A stretch of 60,659 nt of DNA from Hinthialibacter sp964556895 (GCA_964556895.1 CAZKYC010000014.1:1-60659), one strand, 5' to 3'; shown: positions 18,096 through 27,428, numbered from the stretch's first letter. The notes: generated by a model not told the origin, from the sequence alone. A program made the numbers and translations.

Positions 18096-18587
18096 ATGGA
18101 ACAGGCTATCGCCGTTTATCCAGGTACATTCGACCCCGTCACCCGTGGCCATCTGGATGTTATTGAACGCGGCTTGAAGATATTTGGCAGATTGATCGTC
18201 GCCGTGGTGAACAACCCCAGTAAGCATCCAGTCTTCTCGACAGAAGAACGTATGGAGATGTTGAAAGAATCAACCAGGAATATGGATGGCGAGATTGAGG
18301 TTGATTCGTTTAACGGCTTGTTGGCCGATTATATGACTGTAAAGAAGGCGAAAGTCGTTTTGCGCGGTTTGCGGGCGATTTCAGACTTTGAATATGAACT
18401 TGAAATGGCGCTAACCAACCGCCATTTGAATGAAGAAGCCGAAACGATGTTTTTAACGCCCAGTGAGAAATACATATACTTGCGGGCGAGCACAGTAAGA
18501 CAGATTGCGAAATTAAAAGGCGACGTAAGCGCTTTTGTAACGCCAAACGTTGAAAAACGCCTTGCGCAACATTATTCAGAACAATAA
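18096..18587 (+). CDS. coaD: Phosphopantetheine adenylyltransferase
   Basis: 163 residues, the normal length of bacterial CoaD, which adenylylates 4'-phosphopantetheine in the penultimate step of coenzyme A synthesis. The nucleotidyltransferase motif appears as AVYPGTFDPVTRGHLDVIERG, with the TxGH-type site GH. Then come NNPSKHPVFSTEERMEML, LRGLRAISDFEYELEMALTN and the ISSTxxR-equivalent YLRASTVRQIAKLKGD. It stands 30 bases before rpmF and the fatty-acid genes, a sensible neighbour because CoA's phosphopantetheine is the source of the acyl-carrier-protein arm. Confidence 0.96.
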   Translation: MEQAIAVYPGTFDPVTRGHLDVIERGLKIFGRLIVAVVNNPSKHPVFSTEERMEMLKESTRNMDGEIEVDSFNGLLADYMTVKKAKVVLRGLRAISDFEYELEMALTNRHLNEEAETMFLTPSEKYIYLRASTVRQIAKLKGDVSAFVTPNVEKRLAQHYSEQ

Positions 18588-18617
18588 TCAAAACCGTATT
18601 GATAAACGAGGAAGATC

Positions 18618-18785
18618 ATGGCCCACCCAAAACACCGAAAATCAAAATCCAAGAGATTGATGAAACGCGCTCATCACTTCATCACACCAAATTCTCTGGT
18701 TGAATGCTCCAACTGCCGCGGCGCAAAGATGCCTCATCGCGTCTGCCCCCATTGCGGTCATTACAAAGGCGCTTCAGTCATCTAA
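18618..18785 (+). CDS. rpmF: 50S ribosomal protein L32
   Basis: A 55-codon gene, found by translating the gap between coaD and plsX. The product starts MAHPKHRKSKSKR, as L32 does, and carries two CxxC pairs (CSNC and CPHC) that form the zinc ribbon of the zinc-binding L32 type. A GAGGAAG ribosome site precedes the ATG. The stop lies 3 bases before plsX; the rpmF-plsX-fab order is the classical arrangement in many bacteria, coupling translation capacity and lipid synthesis. Confidence 0.96.
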   Translation: MAHPKHRKSKSKRLMKRAHHFITPNSLVECSNCRGAKMPHRVCPHCGHYKGASVI

Positions 18786-18788
18786 CCC

Positions 18789-19802
18789 ATGGGCAATCCT
18801 GACATTCGAGTAGCGGTTGACGCCATGGGCGGCGACAATGCCCCTCAAACAGTGATTGAGGGCGTTCGTCAATTTCGGGAAGAAGATGACGAAACCCAGA
18901 TTTTGTTGGTCGGGCGCAAAGACCAACTCGAAAACCCATGCGCTGGGCTAAACGCCACCATTGTTGACGCTCCAACAGTCGTGGGGATGCACGAATCAGC
19001 ATCCACCGCCCTCAAGACGCTCAAAAATTCGTCCATCGCGGTTGCAACGGGCTTAATGAAGGCCAAACAAGCAGACGCATTGCTCACAATGGGCAATTCC
19101 GGCGCCGCTGTAGCGTTCGCCATGTTTGTGTTGGGGCGACTGCCCAATATTTCCAAGCCCGCGATCGTCGCGCCTTTCCCCTCAGGCAACGAAACAGGCG
19201 TGACCCATGTGCTTGATTGCGGTGCTACGGTTGATTGCAAACCCAGCCATCTTCTCCAATTCGCGTTAATGGGTTCGGCGTATTGCCAATACGCCTACAA
19301 AGTTGACAGCCCGCGCATCGGCCTGTTATCCATCGGCGAAGAAGAGTCGAAGGGAAATGAATTAACACTCGCAACCACCAAACTATTAAAAGAAGCGCCC
19401 ATCAATTTCATTGGCAACGTAGAAGGCGTTGATATTATGCGCGGCGGCGCTGATGTGGTGGTATGCGACGGATTCATTGGCAACGTCATTCTGAAATTTG
19501 GCGAAGGGTTAGTCGAAACCTTCTTTAAAGCGCTTACCTACGAAACAAATGAAGTGTTAGGGGCCGATATTAACGCTGAAGACCGCCGCACGTTCTTACA
19601 AGAGACCATGCAACGAGTCGATTACTCAGCTTATGGCGGCGCCGAACTGTTGGGCGTCAACGGCCACTTACTTATCGGCCATGGACGCTCAGCCGCCCAT
19701 GCCATCGCGAATGGCATTCGGTCAGCGCGTAATGTGGCGGAACGCTGTCCACTGAACAAGATTCAACAAGCGTTAGAGGCTGTTAAGGTATCCACAGCGT
19801 AA
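18789..19802 (+). CDS. plsX: Phosphate acyltransferase PlsX
   Basis: 337 residues. PlsX converts acyl-ACP and phosphate to acyl-phosphate, the donor for PlsY in phospholipid synthesis. The start VAVDAMGGDNAP is diagnostic, followed by ALLTMGNSGAAVAFA, DCGATVDCKPSHLLQFA, IGLLSIGEEESKGNEL, FIGNVEGVDI and VVCDGFIGNVILKFGEG. A VNGHLLIGHGRS string near the end completes the family pattern. It lies in the rpmF-plsX-fabH run with a 3-base upstream gap and a 21-base gap to fabH. Confidence 0.97.
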   Translation: MGNPDIRVAVDAMGGDNAPQTVIEGVRQFREEDDETQILLVGRKDQLENPCAGLNATIVDAPTVVGMHESASTALKTLKNSSIAVATGLMKAKQADALLTMGNSGAAVAFAMFVLGRLPNISKPAIVAPFPSGNETGVTHVLDCGATVDCKPSHLLQFALMGSAYCQYAYKVDSPRIGLLSIGEEESKGNELTLATTKLLKEAPINFIGNVEGVDIMRGGADVVVCDGFIGNVILKFGEGLVETFFKALTYETNEVLGADINAEDRRTFLQETMQRVDYSAYGGAELLGVNGHLLIGHGRSAAHAIANGIRSARNVAERCPLNKIQQALEAVKVSTA

Positions 19803-19823
19803 TCCATCGAAGGAGAAGCAACC

Positions 19824-20801
19824 TTGCGTGCCCACATTACCGCCACCGGTATGGCCGTGCCAGAACGGGTGGTTACCAATAGCGACCTCGAAAAGATGGT
19901 CGAAACCTCTGATCAGTGGATCCGCGAACGGACTGGTATGGTCGAGCGGCGCGTCAGTGACGACAAAACCGCCGCCTCTGACCTCGCTGTTAGCGCAGCC
20001 AAACAGGCCATTCAAAATGCAGGACTTACACCTAAAGACATCGACGCGATTCTAGTTGCAACCATATCGGGCGATTATCCCTGGCCAGCGACCGCGTGCG
20101 TCGTTCAGCATAAGTTAGGTGCAAACACCGTCATGGCCTATGACTTGTCAGCTGCATGTACGGGTTTTTTGTATGGTTTATCGCAAGCCTCGGCGTTTAT
20201 AGAAACCGGAAAATTTCATAATATCCTACTCATCGGCGTCGATTTATTGACCAAGACGGTTGATTGGACAGACCGCAACACTTGCGTATTGTTTGGAGAC
20301 GGCGCTGGCGCTGCCATCATTCAGCCAAACACCAACGGTTCAGGAGTCATCGATACCCTGTTGGGCGCAGACGGCGGCGCGGCAGAAATGCTCTATCAGG
20401 CCGCGGGCGGTTCCAGGCAACCAATTACTGAAGACGCGATTAAAAACGGCAAGCATTATTTATATATGAATGGCCGTGAAATATTCAAACATGCAGTCCG
20501 AGTAATGGCCCAAACGGTTCAGAGTTTACTCGAAAAACATGGAAAAACCGCTGACGACATTGCATTAGTGATTCCACATCAAGCGAATGTTAGAATTCTT
20601 GAAGCGGTTGCTGACCGTATTGGCGTCAGCATGGATCGCTTTTTCTTAAACATCAATAAATACGGAAACACATCAGCCGCCACGATTCCTATGGCCACCC
20701 ACGAAGCCCGGCAAGAAGGCCGTCTTCAAAACGGCGATTTGGTTGTAATGGTGTCGTTCGGCGGCGGACTCACTTGGGGGGCCAGTCTGGTCCAGTTCTA
20801 A
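19824..20801 (+). CDS. fabH: Beta-ketoacyl-ACP synthase III
   Basis: 325 residues. FabH starts fatty-acid synthesis by condensing acetyl-CoA or a branched acyl-CoA with malonyl-ACP. The start codon is TTG at 19824, placed by an AAGGAG ribosome site 8 bases upstream; the next residues (RAHITATGMAVPERVVTN) fit the family N-terminus. The catalytic Cys is in DLSAACTGFLYGL, the His in IPHQANVRI and the Asn in NKYGNTSAATIP. The C-terminal SFGGGLTWGA motif is intact. The gene is followed by fabD after 4 bases. Confidence 0.97.
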   Translation: MRAHITATGMAVPERVVTNSDLEKMVETSDQWIRERTGMVERRVSDDKTAASDLAVSAAKQAIQNAGLTPKDIDAILVATISGDYPWPATACVVQHKLGANTVMAYDLSAACTGFLYGLSQASAFIETGKFHNILLIGVDLLTKTVDWTDRNTCVLFGDGAGAAIIQPNTNGSGVIDTLLGADGGAAEMLYQAAGGSRQPITEDAIKNGKHYLYMNGREIFKHAVRVMAQTVQSLLEKHGKTADDIALVIPHQANVRILEAVADRIGVSMDRFFLNINKYGNTSAATIPMATHEARQEGRLQNGDLVVMVSFGGGLTWGASLVQF

Positions 20802-20805
20802 AATT

Positions 20806-21714
20806 ATGACAACGATTGCTTTTTTGTTTCCAGGACAAGGTTCACAAAAACCCGGTATGGGGTTGGATTGGCTAGATCACTCTGAAAAGGCGCGAAAGCG
20901 TTGCCAACAAGCCGAAGAGGGGTTGGGGTGGTCAATCTCTGACCTATGGAAACCAGAGAACGAATCCCAACTTGGAACCACAGAATACACACAACCAGCG
21001 TTATACACACTCAGCGCGATCATCACTGACGCCTTACACGAGAAGGGCGTATCTCCATCGCTAACCGCTGGCCATAGCGCAGGCGAATTTGCCGCGTTAT
21101 ACGCCGCTGGCGCCTGGGATTTTGTAACGGGACTGAAGGTAATTGCGGAGAGAGCGCGCCTGATGCATGAACTCGCAGCGCCGGGCGCGATGGCGGCGGT
21201 GTTAGGTATGGAGCCAGACGCAATTCAGACGGCATGTGATGAGTGGATAGACGGCGTCGTTCAAGCCGCTAACTTTAATTCACCGAAACAAACCGTTATC
21301 ACTGGCGACAAAGCGGCGATTGAAGCCATCTCGCCTATTTTAAAAGAAAAAGGGGCGCGGCGGGTTGTCCAACTGCCCGTCAGTGGAGCCTTTCACTCTC
21401 CATTGATGTCAGAGGCCCAATCCCAGTTCAAGACATTTCTTCAAGATATCGAAATCAGCGCACCCAAGGTTGACTGGGTGTCGAACAATACAGCATCCAT
21501 TCAAAACTCAGCCGATGAAATACGCGAACTTCTCGTCAAGCAATTTTGTGAACCCGTTCGCTGGGCCCAATCAATGGAAGTCATCGCTTCGAAGACTGAA
21601 TCTGGTCTTGAAGTAGGCCCTGGCGAGGTGTTATGCGGCCTTGCCAAACAATGCTGTAGAGATTGGCCGTGCAACCCATGTGGAACAGTCGATGAGTGTA
21701 ACCAGGTAAACTGA
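20806..21714 (+). CDS. fabD: Malonyl-CoA-ACP transacylase
   Basis: 302 residues. FabD moves malonyl groups from CoA to the acyl carrier protein. It opens with AFLFPGQGSQKPGMG, the nucleophile serine lies in the GHSAGEFAAL elbow, and the catalytic His lies in PVSGAFHSPLM. The C-terminal VGPGEVLCGLAK is the usual end motif. The last dozen residues are Cys-rich (CRDWPCNPCGTVDEC), which is unusual but lies outside the catalytic fold. Its stop is 1 base before the fabG start codon, implying translational coupling. Confidence 0.97.
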   Translation: MTTIAFLFPGQGSQKPGMGLDWLDHSEKARKRCQQAEEGLGWSISDLWKPENESQLGTTEYTQPALYTLSAIITDALHEKGVSPSLTAGHSAGEFAALYAAGAWDFVTGLKVIAERARLMHELAAPGAMAAVLGMEPDAIQTACDEWIDGVVQAANFNSPKQTVITGDKAAIEAISPILKEKGARRVVQLPVSGAFHSPLMSEAQSQFKTFLQDIEISAPKVDWVSNNTASIQNSADEIRELLVKQFCEPVRWAQSMEVIASKTESGLEVGPGEVLCGLAKQCCRDWPCNPCGTVDECNQVN

Positions 21715-21715
21715 A

Positions 21716-22465
21716 ATGCACTATATGTCCTTAACTGACAAAGTCGCCATTATTACAGGCGGTTCGCGTGGAATCGGGCGGGCCGCTGTCGAGATGTTCG
21801 CCGCCTCTGGCGCCAAAGTCGTCTTCACCGGGCGAAACCAAGACGCCATTTCTGAAGTGGAAAGCGCCATTAAAGAAATAGGCTGCGAAGCCTTTGGCGT
21901 CGTCGCAGATGTGTCAGACTCAGAAAAAGCCCACAGTGTCATTTCTGAAACCACCGTGCGGTTTGGCAAGGTTGATATACTTGTTAATAATGCAGGAGTT
22001 ACGAAAGACGGGCTAGCAATCCGCATGAAGGATGACGATTGGGAATCCGTACTCAAAATCAACCTGAGCGGCGCCTTTTTTATGGCCCGCGCGGCGGCGA
22101 AAGTGATGATGAAAGCCCGCGCAGGTCGCATCATTAACGTCACGTCTGTGGTTGGAATCACAGGCAACGCGGGGCAAGCGAACTATGCCGCCAGTAAAGC
22201 AGGCGTCATCGGTATGACCAAATCGCTGGCCAAAGAACTGGCTGCCCGCGGGATTACTGTGAATGCAGTCGCCCCCGGTTTCATCGAAACCCGAATGACC
22301 GACGTGTTAAAAGAAGAAACCAAAGAAGCCGTTAAAACTTCCATCCCGATGGGGCGGTATGGAACGCCAAATGAAGTGGCGGCCCTGCTTGGATTTTTGG
22401 CGAGCGATTTGTCGAGTTACATTACAGGCCAGACTTTTGTCGTAGACGGCGGATTGGCGATATAG
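21716..22465 (+). CDS. fabG: 3-oxoacyl-ACP reductase
   Basis: 249 residues of the short-chain dehydrogenase family. FabG reduces 3-ketoacyl-ACP with NADPH in each elongation round. The cofactor motif is TGGSRGIGRAA, followed by NNAG, the catalytic Ser in INVTSVVGITGN and YxxxK in NYAASKAGV. The PGFIETRMTD and SYITGQTFVVDGGL motifs are typical of FabG. Two in-frame ATGs are possible (21716 and 21725); the first almost abuts the fabD stop, the second gives the more usual N-terminus MSLTDKVAII. A 107-bp gap follows before acpP. Confidence 0.96.
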   Translation: MHYMSLTDKVAIITGGSRGIGRAAVEMFAASGAKVVFTGRNQDAISEVESAIKEIGCEAFGVVADVSDSEKAHSVISETTVRFGKVDILVNNAGVTKDGLAIRMKDDDWESVLKINLSGAFFMARAAAKVMMKARAGRIINVTSVVGITGNAGQANYAASKAGVIGMTKSLAKELAARGITVNAVAPGFIETRMTDVLKEETKEAVKTSIPMGRYGTPNEVAALLGFLASDLSSYITGQTFVVDGGLAI

Positions 22466-22572
22466 CCCTTCGCCTTCACAAGCAAGCGGTTATAACTATA
22501 AGATTGTCAACTTACGAACGAACCATATCGTTCAATATTTCGAAAATTGATTGATGCAGGAGGACGAATCCA

Positions 22573-22815
22573 GTGAGCGAAAACGTCGAGCAAAAAGTTA
22601 TCGATATCATCGCAGAAAAACTCAAAATTGATAAAGACGAAATTACCCCGGAAAAGTCGTTTACCCGCGACTTGGGCGCTGATTCTCTCGATACCGTTGA
22701 GTTAGTCATGGAATTTGAAGAAAACTTTGATATCGATGAGATTCCCGAAGAAGAAGCAGAGAAAATCAAAACCGTTGGCGACGCCATTAACTACATCAAC
22801 GGTAAAGTCTCGTAA
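22573..22815 (+). CDS. acpP: Acyl carrier protein
   Basis: 80 residues, strongly acidic. The phosphopantetheine attachment serine lies in the motif LGADSLDTVELVM. Residues EEFDIDEIPEEEAEKIKTVGDAI-like helices III and IV follow in the usual order. The start codon is GTG at 22573, fixed by a strong AGGAGGA ribosome site 7 bases upstream. The 107-bp upstream gap contains TTGTCA-16-TATCGT at 22504-22531, a weak candidate for an additional promoter that would let ACP be made in excess, as is common for this protein. Confidence 0.97.
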   Translation: MSENVEQKVIDIIAEKLKIDKDEITPEKSFTRDLGADSLDTVELVMEFEENFDIDEIPEEEAEKIKTVGDAINYINGKVS

Positions 22816-22840
22816 TTTGATTGGAATAAGGTAGTAAAGC

Positions 22841-24079
22841 ATGAGTCGACGAAGAGTTGTCATTACAGGCATGGGGGCCGTAACCCCCGTAGGCAACACC
22901 GTGGATGAATTTTGGACTTCACTGGTCGAAGGCAAAAGCGGCACTGGCCCGCTTACGCGCTTTGACTCAGAAGGCTTTTCGTCCCATATCGCGGCTGAAC
23001 TTAAAGGGTTTGATCCTGACCACTATATTGACCCGAAAGAATCGCGCCGGATGGATTATTTCGTCCAATACGCGATGGCGTGTTCTGAACAGGCAGTCAA
23101 AGATTCTGGGTTAGACCTCGAATCCATCAACCTGGATCGCTCCGGCGTTTATATTGGCTCGGGCATCGGCGGCATCGAAACCATTGAGAAGCAAAAAGAA
23201 GTCTTAGACAAAAAAAGCCCGCGCCGAATCAGCCCGTTTTTGGTGCCTATGCTCATCGTCAACATGGCGTCGGGCATGGTGTCGATGCGCTTTAATTTTC
23301 GTGGGCCGAATAGTTGCGTGGTTACAGCGTGCGCGACAGGCACCAACGCCATCGGCGACGCAGCCAGGCTAATTCAATATGGCCAGGCTGACATCATGTT
23401 GGCGGGCGGTTCTGAAGGCGCGATAACGCCGCTAGGATTTGGCGGCTTTTGTTCGATGAAGGCGCTTTCAACCCGAAACGATGAGCCAGAGTCAGCCAGC
23501 CGTCCGTTTGATAAAACCCGCGACGGGTTTGTCATGGGTGAAGGCGCTGGCGTCGTTGTCTTGGAAGAATACGAAGCCGCCAAACAACGCAGCGCCCGCA
23601 TCTACGCTGAAGTCGCTGGATATGGCATGACCTCAGACGCGTTTCACGTCACCATGCCCGAACCGGAAGGAAAAGGCGCACAAACCGCGATGCGTTTGTC
23701 TCTCGAAGACGCCGAATTGTCCGCCGACCAAATTGATTACATCAATGCGCACGGCACCTCAACCGAATACAACGACAAGACCGAATCGTTCGCCATCAAG
23801 CAAGTGTTTAACTCGTATGCAAACAAGGTGGCGATCAGTTCGTCTAAATCGATGACAGGCCACTTGTTAGGCGCCGCCGGGGCGATTGAATGTATCGCCT
23901 GCGCGAAAGCCATTGAGAATGGCATCGTTCCGCCCACGATCAATTACAACGAGCCTGATCCCGAATGTGATCTTAATTACACGCCAAACCAGGCGAGAGA
24001 GATGCCCGTGAACGCAACCATGAGCAATTCCTTCGGCTTTGGTGGTCACAACGCTGTATTGGTCTTAAAAAAAGTCTGA
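22841..24079 (+). CDS. fabF: Beta-ketoacyl-ACP synthase II
   Basis: 412 residues, the standard FabF length. FabF condenses acyl-ACP with malonyl-ACP during elongation. Features are VVITGMGAVTPVG at the start, the catalytic Cys in TACATGTNAIGDAAR, the first His in NAHGTSTEYND, the second in TGHLLGAAGAIE, and the closing NSFGFGGHNAVL. It is the last gene of the fatty-acid cluster and is followed within 25 bases by a strong terminator hairpin. Confidence 0.97.
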   Translation: MSRRRVVITGMGAVTPVGNTVDEFWTSLVEGKSGTGPLTRFDSEGFSSHIAAELKGFDPDHYIDPKESRRMDYFVQYAMACSEQAVKDSGLDLESINLDRSGVYIGSGIGGIETIEKQKEVLDKKSPRRISPFLVPMLIVNMASGMVSMRFNFRGPNSCVVTACATGTNAIGDAARLIQYGQADIMLAGGSEGAITPLGFGGFCSMKALSTRNDEPESASRPFDKTRDGFVMGEGAGVVVLEEYEAAKQRSARIYAEVAGYGMTSDAFHVTMPEPEGKGAQTAMRLSLEDAELSADQIDYINAHGTSTEYNDKTESFAIKQVFNSYANKVAISSSKSMTGHLLGAAGAIECIACAKAIENGIVPPTINYNEPDPECDLNYTPNQAREMPVNATMSNSFGFGGHNAVLVLKKV

Positions 24080-24103
24080 CTCTATTAACTAGAATCCAAC
24101 CTG

Positions 24104-24132
24104 AAGCGGCCTGTTTCGGGCCGCTTTTTTTT
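24104..24132 (+). terminator. Rho-independent terminator after fabF
   Basis: AAGCGGCC and GGGCCGCTT form a GC-rich stem with a short loop, followed by eight T residues. It closes the coaD/rpmF-fabF cluster. Confidence 0.92.
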
Positions 24133-24312
24133 GTTGACAAAACTCAAAGAATAGTTATTTTTCTTACCAATGGGTTGAACGTTTTTGTAATCGGGCGAAT
24201 AATACCTTAAGATCAATACTTAAAATGTTTGATGTTAAGTCAGTATGATTGTTGTCGCAGGGGAACCACAACACCGATCCTCACCTAAGGCCCCGCCCAT
24301 TGGGTCTAATCT

Positions 24313-25020
24313 ATGAATGAAGCACTAGAGAAAAAAAGTAACCAATGCGAGTCACGGCCGCCAGCCTTGAGCGAAGCTACGCTGATTCGAATGTCTCGTT
24401 ATATTAATGTTTTAGAAGAATTTGTTGAGAAAGAAATTCCTCATATATCAACGCGCAAGTTAGCTGACCTTTTAGGCGTCAATCCCGCTGTGGTAAAACA
24501 AGATTTTCTCCCTCTGAATGTCAAAGGCCAGACTGGCGTCGGCTATGAAGTGCCGGTATTGATGCAGGCCATTCGCGATGTCTTCTTATCAAGAGGGACG
24601 CTAAATTTCGCGATTGTCGGCTTCGGTAACATTGGCCAGGCGCTATCAAATTACATTGCCTTCGAAAAGCAGGGATTTTTGATGAAAGCGATTTTTGATG
24701 TGAACCCGCGCTTTCATCAATACCAGGTTCGCGGCGTCCCGGTTGACGACGTAGAGAGCATTGAGGCTGTTTGTAAGGAACGAAAAATTGATATTGGCTT
24801 GATATGCACCCCGGCCAGTTGCGCCCAAGACCTAGCGGATAAACTGGTAACGGCTGGAGTGAAGGGAATCTGGAACTTTGCCCCGACCGAGCTGGTCGTG
24901 CCGGATGAAGTGATCTTGGTGCATGAACATTTAACGCGAGGGCTGTTGGCGCTCTCCTATCATATTGGTCTTCGGTATGGCCTGATCGAAGAACCGCCAA
25001 CAGAAACCAACGAACCATAA
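24313..25020 (+). CDS. rex: Redox-sensing transcriptional repressor Rex
   Basis: 235 residues. An N-terminal winged-helix domain (about 20-95; ISTRKLADLLGVNPAVVKQD, then the wing GYEV) precedes an NAD(H)-binding Rossmann domain with FAIVGFGNIGQAL, and the family string FDVNP lies after the second strand. The C-terminal domain-swapped helix appears as GLLALSYHIGLRYGL. Rex represses fermentative and respiratory genes until NADH rises. The usual Rex contains a D at the DNA-facing site KDFS; here the position reads KQDFL. No clear Rex operator is visible upstream. The ATG at 24313 has no strong ribosome site, so the start is less certain. Confidence 0.93.
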   Translation: MNEALEKKSNQCESRPPALSEATLIRMSRYINVLEEFVEKEIPHISTRKLADLLGVNPAVVKQDFLPLNVKGQTGVGYEVPVLMQAIRDVFLSRGTLNFAIVGFGNIGQALSNYIAFEKQGFLMKAIFDVNPRFHQYQVRGVPVDDVESIEAVCKERKIDIGLICTPASCAQDLADKLVTAGVKGIWNFAPTELVVPDEVILVHEHLTRGLLALSYHIGLRYGLIEEPPTETNEP

Positions 25021-25024
25021 ACCA

Positions 25025-25056
25025 AAAGAAGCCGCGTCATTTGACGCGGCTTCTTT
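25025..25056. terminator. Bidirectional terminator shared by rex and the convergent gene
   Basis: A perfect 15-bp inverted repeat, AAAGAAGCCGCGTCA and TGACGCGGCTTCTTT, with a 2-base spacer. A/T tails on both sides make it functional in both directions. On the minus strand, the right arm encodes the last residues of the convergent membrane protein and the stop codon TGA lies in the left arm (25037-25039). Confidence 0.88.
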
Positions 25057-26854
25057 GTTCATCGCCTTGATGCGGCGAGAGAATATCGGATTTTCGTTGC
25101 TCTATCTGATATTCGCCTGTTTTTCCAACCGACTTGTAAATGAGAGCGATCTTACTACGAAGTCTAGAAGAGGTGGGCTGAAGGTTTGATGCTGTTTTAA
25201 ATTGAATTAGTGATTCATCATACTGACCAACAGTTGATAGCAAATCTCCATAGAGTTCTCTCAGAACAGCGATTTCAGGAAACGCCTCAACCGCTCGCTC
25301 AAACGCTAACAAGGCCCTGCCCGAATCGGCTCGTACCAAATAAACGTCTGATAGTCGTTTATACGCGAACAAGGGCGCCACTTGATATCGGGCGCAAATT
25401 GAAAGACAGAGTTCAATCTTTTGAATGGTCTCTTCATCAGGCATTCGGTTGCTGGAGATTGCCGTCTTTAAGTGGTGCATCGGGTAAAGTGCAGCGCCTT
25501 CAGGCCGGTAGGGAGAGATTTCTCTCAGTTTATCTAACAGTTCGTTGCGTGTGAAAACGATTTTCTCATCAATAAATTTCTCAAATAACTGGTTGAACGA
25601 TTGTTGCGTTCTCAGATACGAATAGCCAATTGCTGTCATCAATACAATGAGACCAATCACCGCATACCTCTCAGCATTTCTCCATTGGATTGGCGTCTCA
25701 GGCCCATCATCGCGATCGTGATGACTGAGCTTTGGCTCTTCTTGTCCCGCCTCTGTTCTGGGATTTAGAAAACTGAGGGCTATCCAGAGTAATGGATGAG
25801 CAAACATCGAGGCCGTGGCATGATAAGACGACAACACCACACACAGCGCCAAAGAAATACATGCTGGAAAGATCGCATCGTTTTGACTGAACCGAATACT
25901 GCGGCGCACCAATACAATAAAAAGAGAGATGGTGATGACAATTGATGCGAACACAGACGATGACGCGCCGAATGTCGAACAGGGCTGAAAGGCGCCAAAT
26001 TCGCCCCAAGAATGAAAGGCGCCGCTTCTGGCTTGCCAATACCAATTCAGTTGGGGCAGTGGAGTAAAGGACAGAACCGGGTTTTGTAGTGAAATGAGAG
26101 CAAACCCAGCAAGAACGCCCCCGATGACAATGACCACGAATTTTGATTTCCAATTCCATAGTTCATTTGTCATGCAGGCCGAAAACAGTATCGCGCATAA
26201 GCCGCCTATCCATGCGGGGTGAAAACCGAATAATAGTGTCAGCCCTGTACAACCAATGAACGTAATGAATAAAATCAAATTACGAATACTTCGAGTCGCC
26301 GTTTGAAACAGCGCTGTAAACAACAATACAATCGTCAGCGCTAAGCTGATAAACAACAGTGATCCTTTGATTGGGTTGGCTGGAAACAAAACGGGCGAGA
26401 TGTCATATTCGTCCATGACTGAGCCAGACGGCGTCATCATAAATTCATCATTTATCGTATCCTGGTAATTCAACGAAGGGAAGAAAGCGCCCTGGCTTGG
26501 TTCTGGAACAAACAACATGACCCAAACAATGAGAGTAAAAAGACATGAACCAACGATTGCGAGTTTGGTCGATTTAGGGCGTTGAAAAAACAATAAAGGC
26601 CCCGCGATAAGTGATGGGGCCAATATTTCTCGAACATAACTGTCTGATATCGAAATGGCCAACCAGACGGCGCCAGCGGCAAGAGCGAAAAAAAGCCCTA
26701 GCGAAAAACGCTCAAACCGCTCGTCTCTCTCAATGATCTGCGCCAAGGCGCCCAGAGACAAAACCAATAGCGCAAAAACGCTATAGCCAGGGTTTGCCCC
26801 AGGTAGGCAGAAGCCAAACGCTATGTATGAGAGGAGGGCGAGCACAACTGGCAT
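25037..26854 (-). CDS. Polytopic membrane protein with C-terminal TPR
   Basis: 605 residues. About 12 hydrophobic segments fill the first 400 residues, with one long extracytoplasmic loop (about 115-165). The last 150 residues are soluble and hold TPR-like helices (PLFAYKRLSDVYLVRADSGRA, LRELYGDLLSTVGQYDESL). This is the layout of O-antigen ligase/PglL-like proteins with TPR tails, as in the larger protein at 27429-30326, but I see no diagnostic ligase motif. Its start overlaps the end of aroQ by 34 bases. Its stop codon is inside the shared terminator hairpin. Confidence 0.68.
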   Translation of the reverse strand: MPVVLALLSYIAFGFCLPGANPGYSVFALLVLSLGALAQIIERDERFERFSLGLFFALAAGAVWLAISISDSYVREILAPSLIAGPLLFFQRPKSTKLAIVGSCLFTLIVWVMLFVPEPSQGAFFPSLNYQDTINDEFMMTPSGSVMDEYDISPVLFPANPIKGSLLFISLALTIVLLFTALFQTATRSIRNLILFITFIGCTGLTLLFGFHPAWIGGLCAILFSACMTNELWNWKSKFVVIVIGGVLAGFALISLQNPVLSFTPLPQLNWYWQARSGAFHSWGEFGAFQPCSTFGASSSVFASIVITISLFIVLVRRSIRFSQNDAIFPACISLALCVVLSSYHATASMFAHPLLWIALSFLNPRTEAGQEEPKLSHHDRDDGPETPIQWRNAERYAVIGLIVLMTAIGYSYLRTQQSFNQLFEKFIDEKIVFTRNELLDKLREISPYRPEGAALYPMHHLKTAISSNRMPDEETIQKIELCLSICARYQVAPLFAYKRLSDVYLVRADSGRALLAFERAVEAFPEIAVLRELYGDLLSTVGQYDESLIQFKTASNLQPTSSRLRSKIALIYKSVGKTGEYQIEQRKSDILSPHQGDEQRSRVK

Positions 26855-27270
26855 GCGGCGCGCAATCCTAATAAATAACTTTGAAGTCCAAATCCACTAA
26901 TCTGGCCAGCCGCGACATCAGCGATGTACGAATGCTGGCGAAATTCTTCGCGTTTATGGATGTTCGACAAGTGAACTTCGACAGTAGGAAGGCCTACAGC
27001 CGAAATGGCGTCGCGCAGCGCGACAGAGGTATGGGTATAAGCGGCGGGGTTGATCAGTAGCGCGTCAGCCCAATCTGCGTTGTTTGCGACCGCGTCGATT
27101 AGTTCCCCCTCGTGGTTGCTCTGAATGACGCGTAATTCAGCGCCTAATTCGCCAGCCAGGTCTGATAGCGCAGAGTTGATTTGATCAAGCGTCAGCGTAC
27201 CATAGATATCGGGTTCGCGCGTTCCTAGAAGGTTTAAGTTGGGGCCGTGTAAGACCAATATATGTACCAT
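26821..27270 (-). CDS. aroQ: 3-dehydroquinate dehydratase, type II
   Basis: 149 residues, the standard type II length; the enzyme makes 3-dehydroshikimate in the shikimate pathway and forms dodecamers. It opens with ILVLHGPNLNLLGTREPDIYG, whose Tyr is catalytic. The flexible lid Arg is in that same stretch, followed by QSNHEGELIDA, INPAAYTHTSVALRDA, the catalytic His in EVHLSNIHKREEFR and a conserved HSYIADVAAGQISGFG. It lies divergent from the large O-antigen-ligase-like gene and overlaps the next minus-strand gene. Confidence 0.96.
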   Translation of the reverse strand: MVHILVLHGPNLNLLGTREPDIYGTLTLDQINSALSDLAGELGAELRVIQSNHEGELIDAVANNADWADALLINPAAYTHTSVALRDAISAVGLPTVEVHLSNIHKREEFRQHSYIADVAAGQISGFGLQSYLLGLRAACQLCSPSSHT

Positions 27271-27428
27271 CGTTACGTCCTGGCTCTAAATTCGTAAAAA
27301 CGCATAGGCGCGAGATAAACCGTTTTTGATTAAACGCCTAGGTTTCAAGGGAGTTAGGCGATTCAAAATTATCGTTTATACTACCACAGTTTTTAGATTA
27401 TTGACTATCCCCCAGGGTGATTTGAAAT

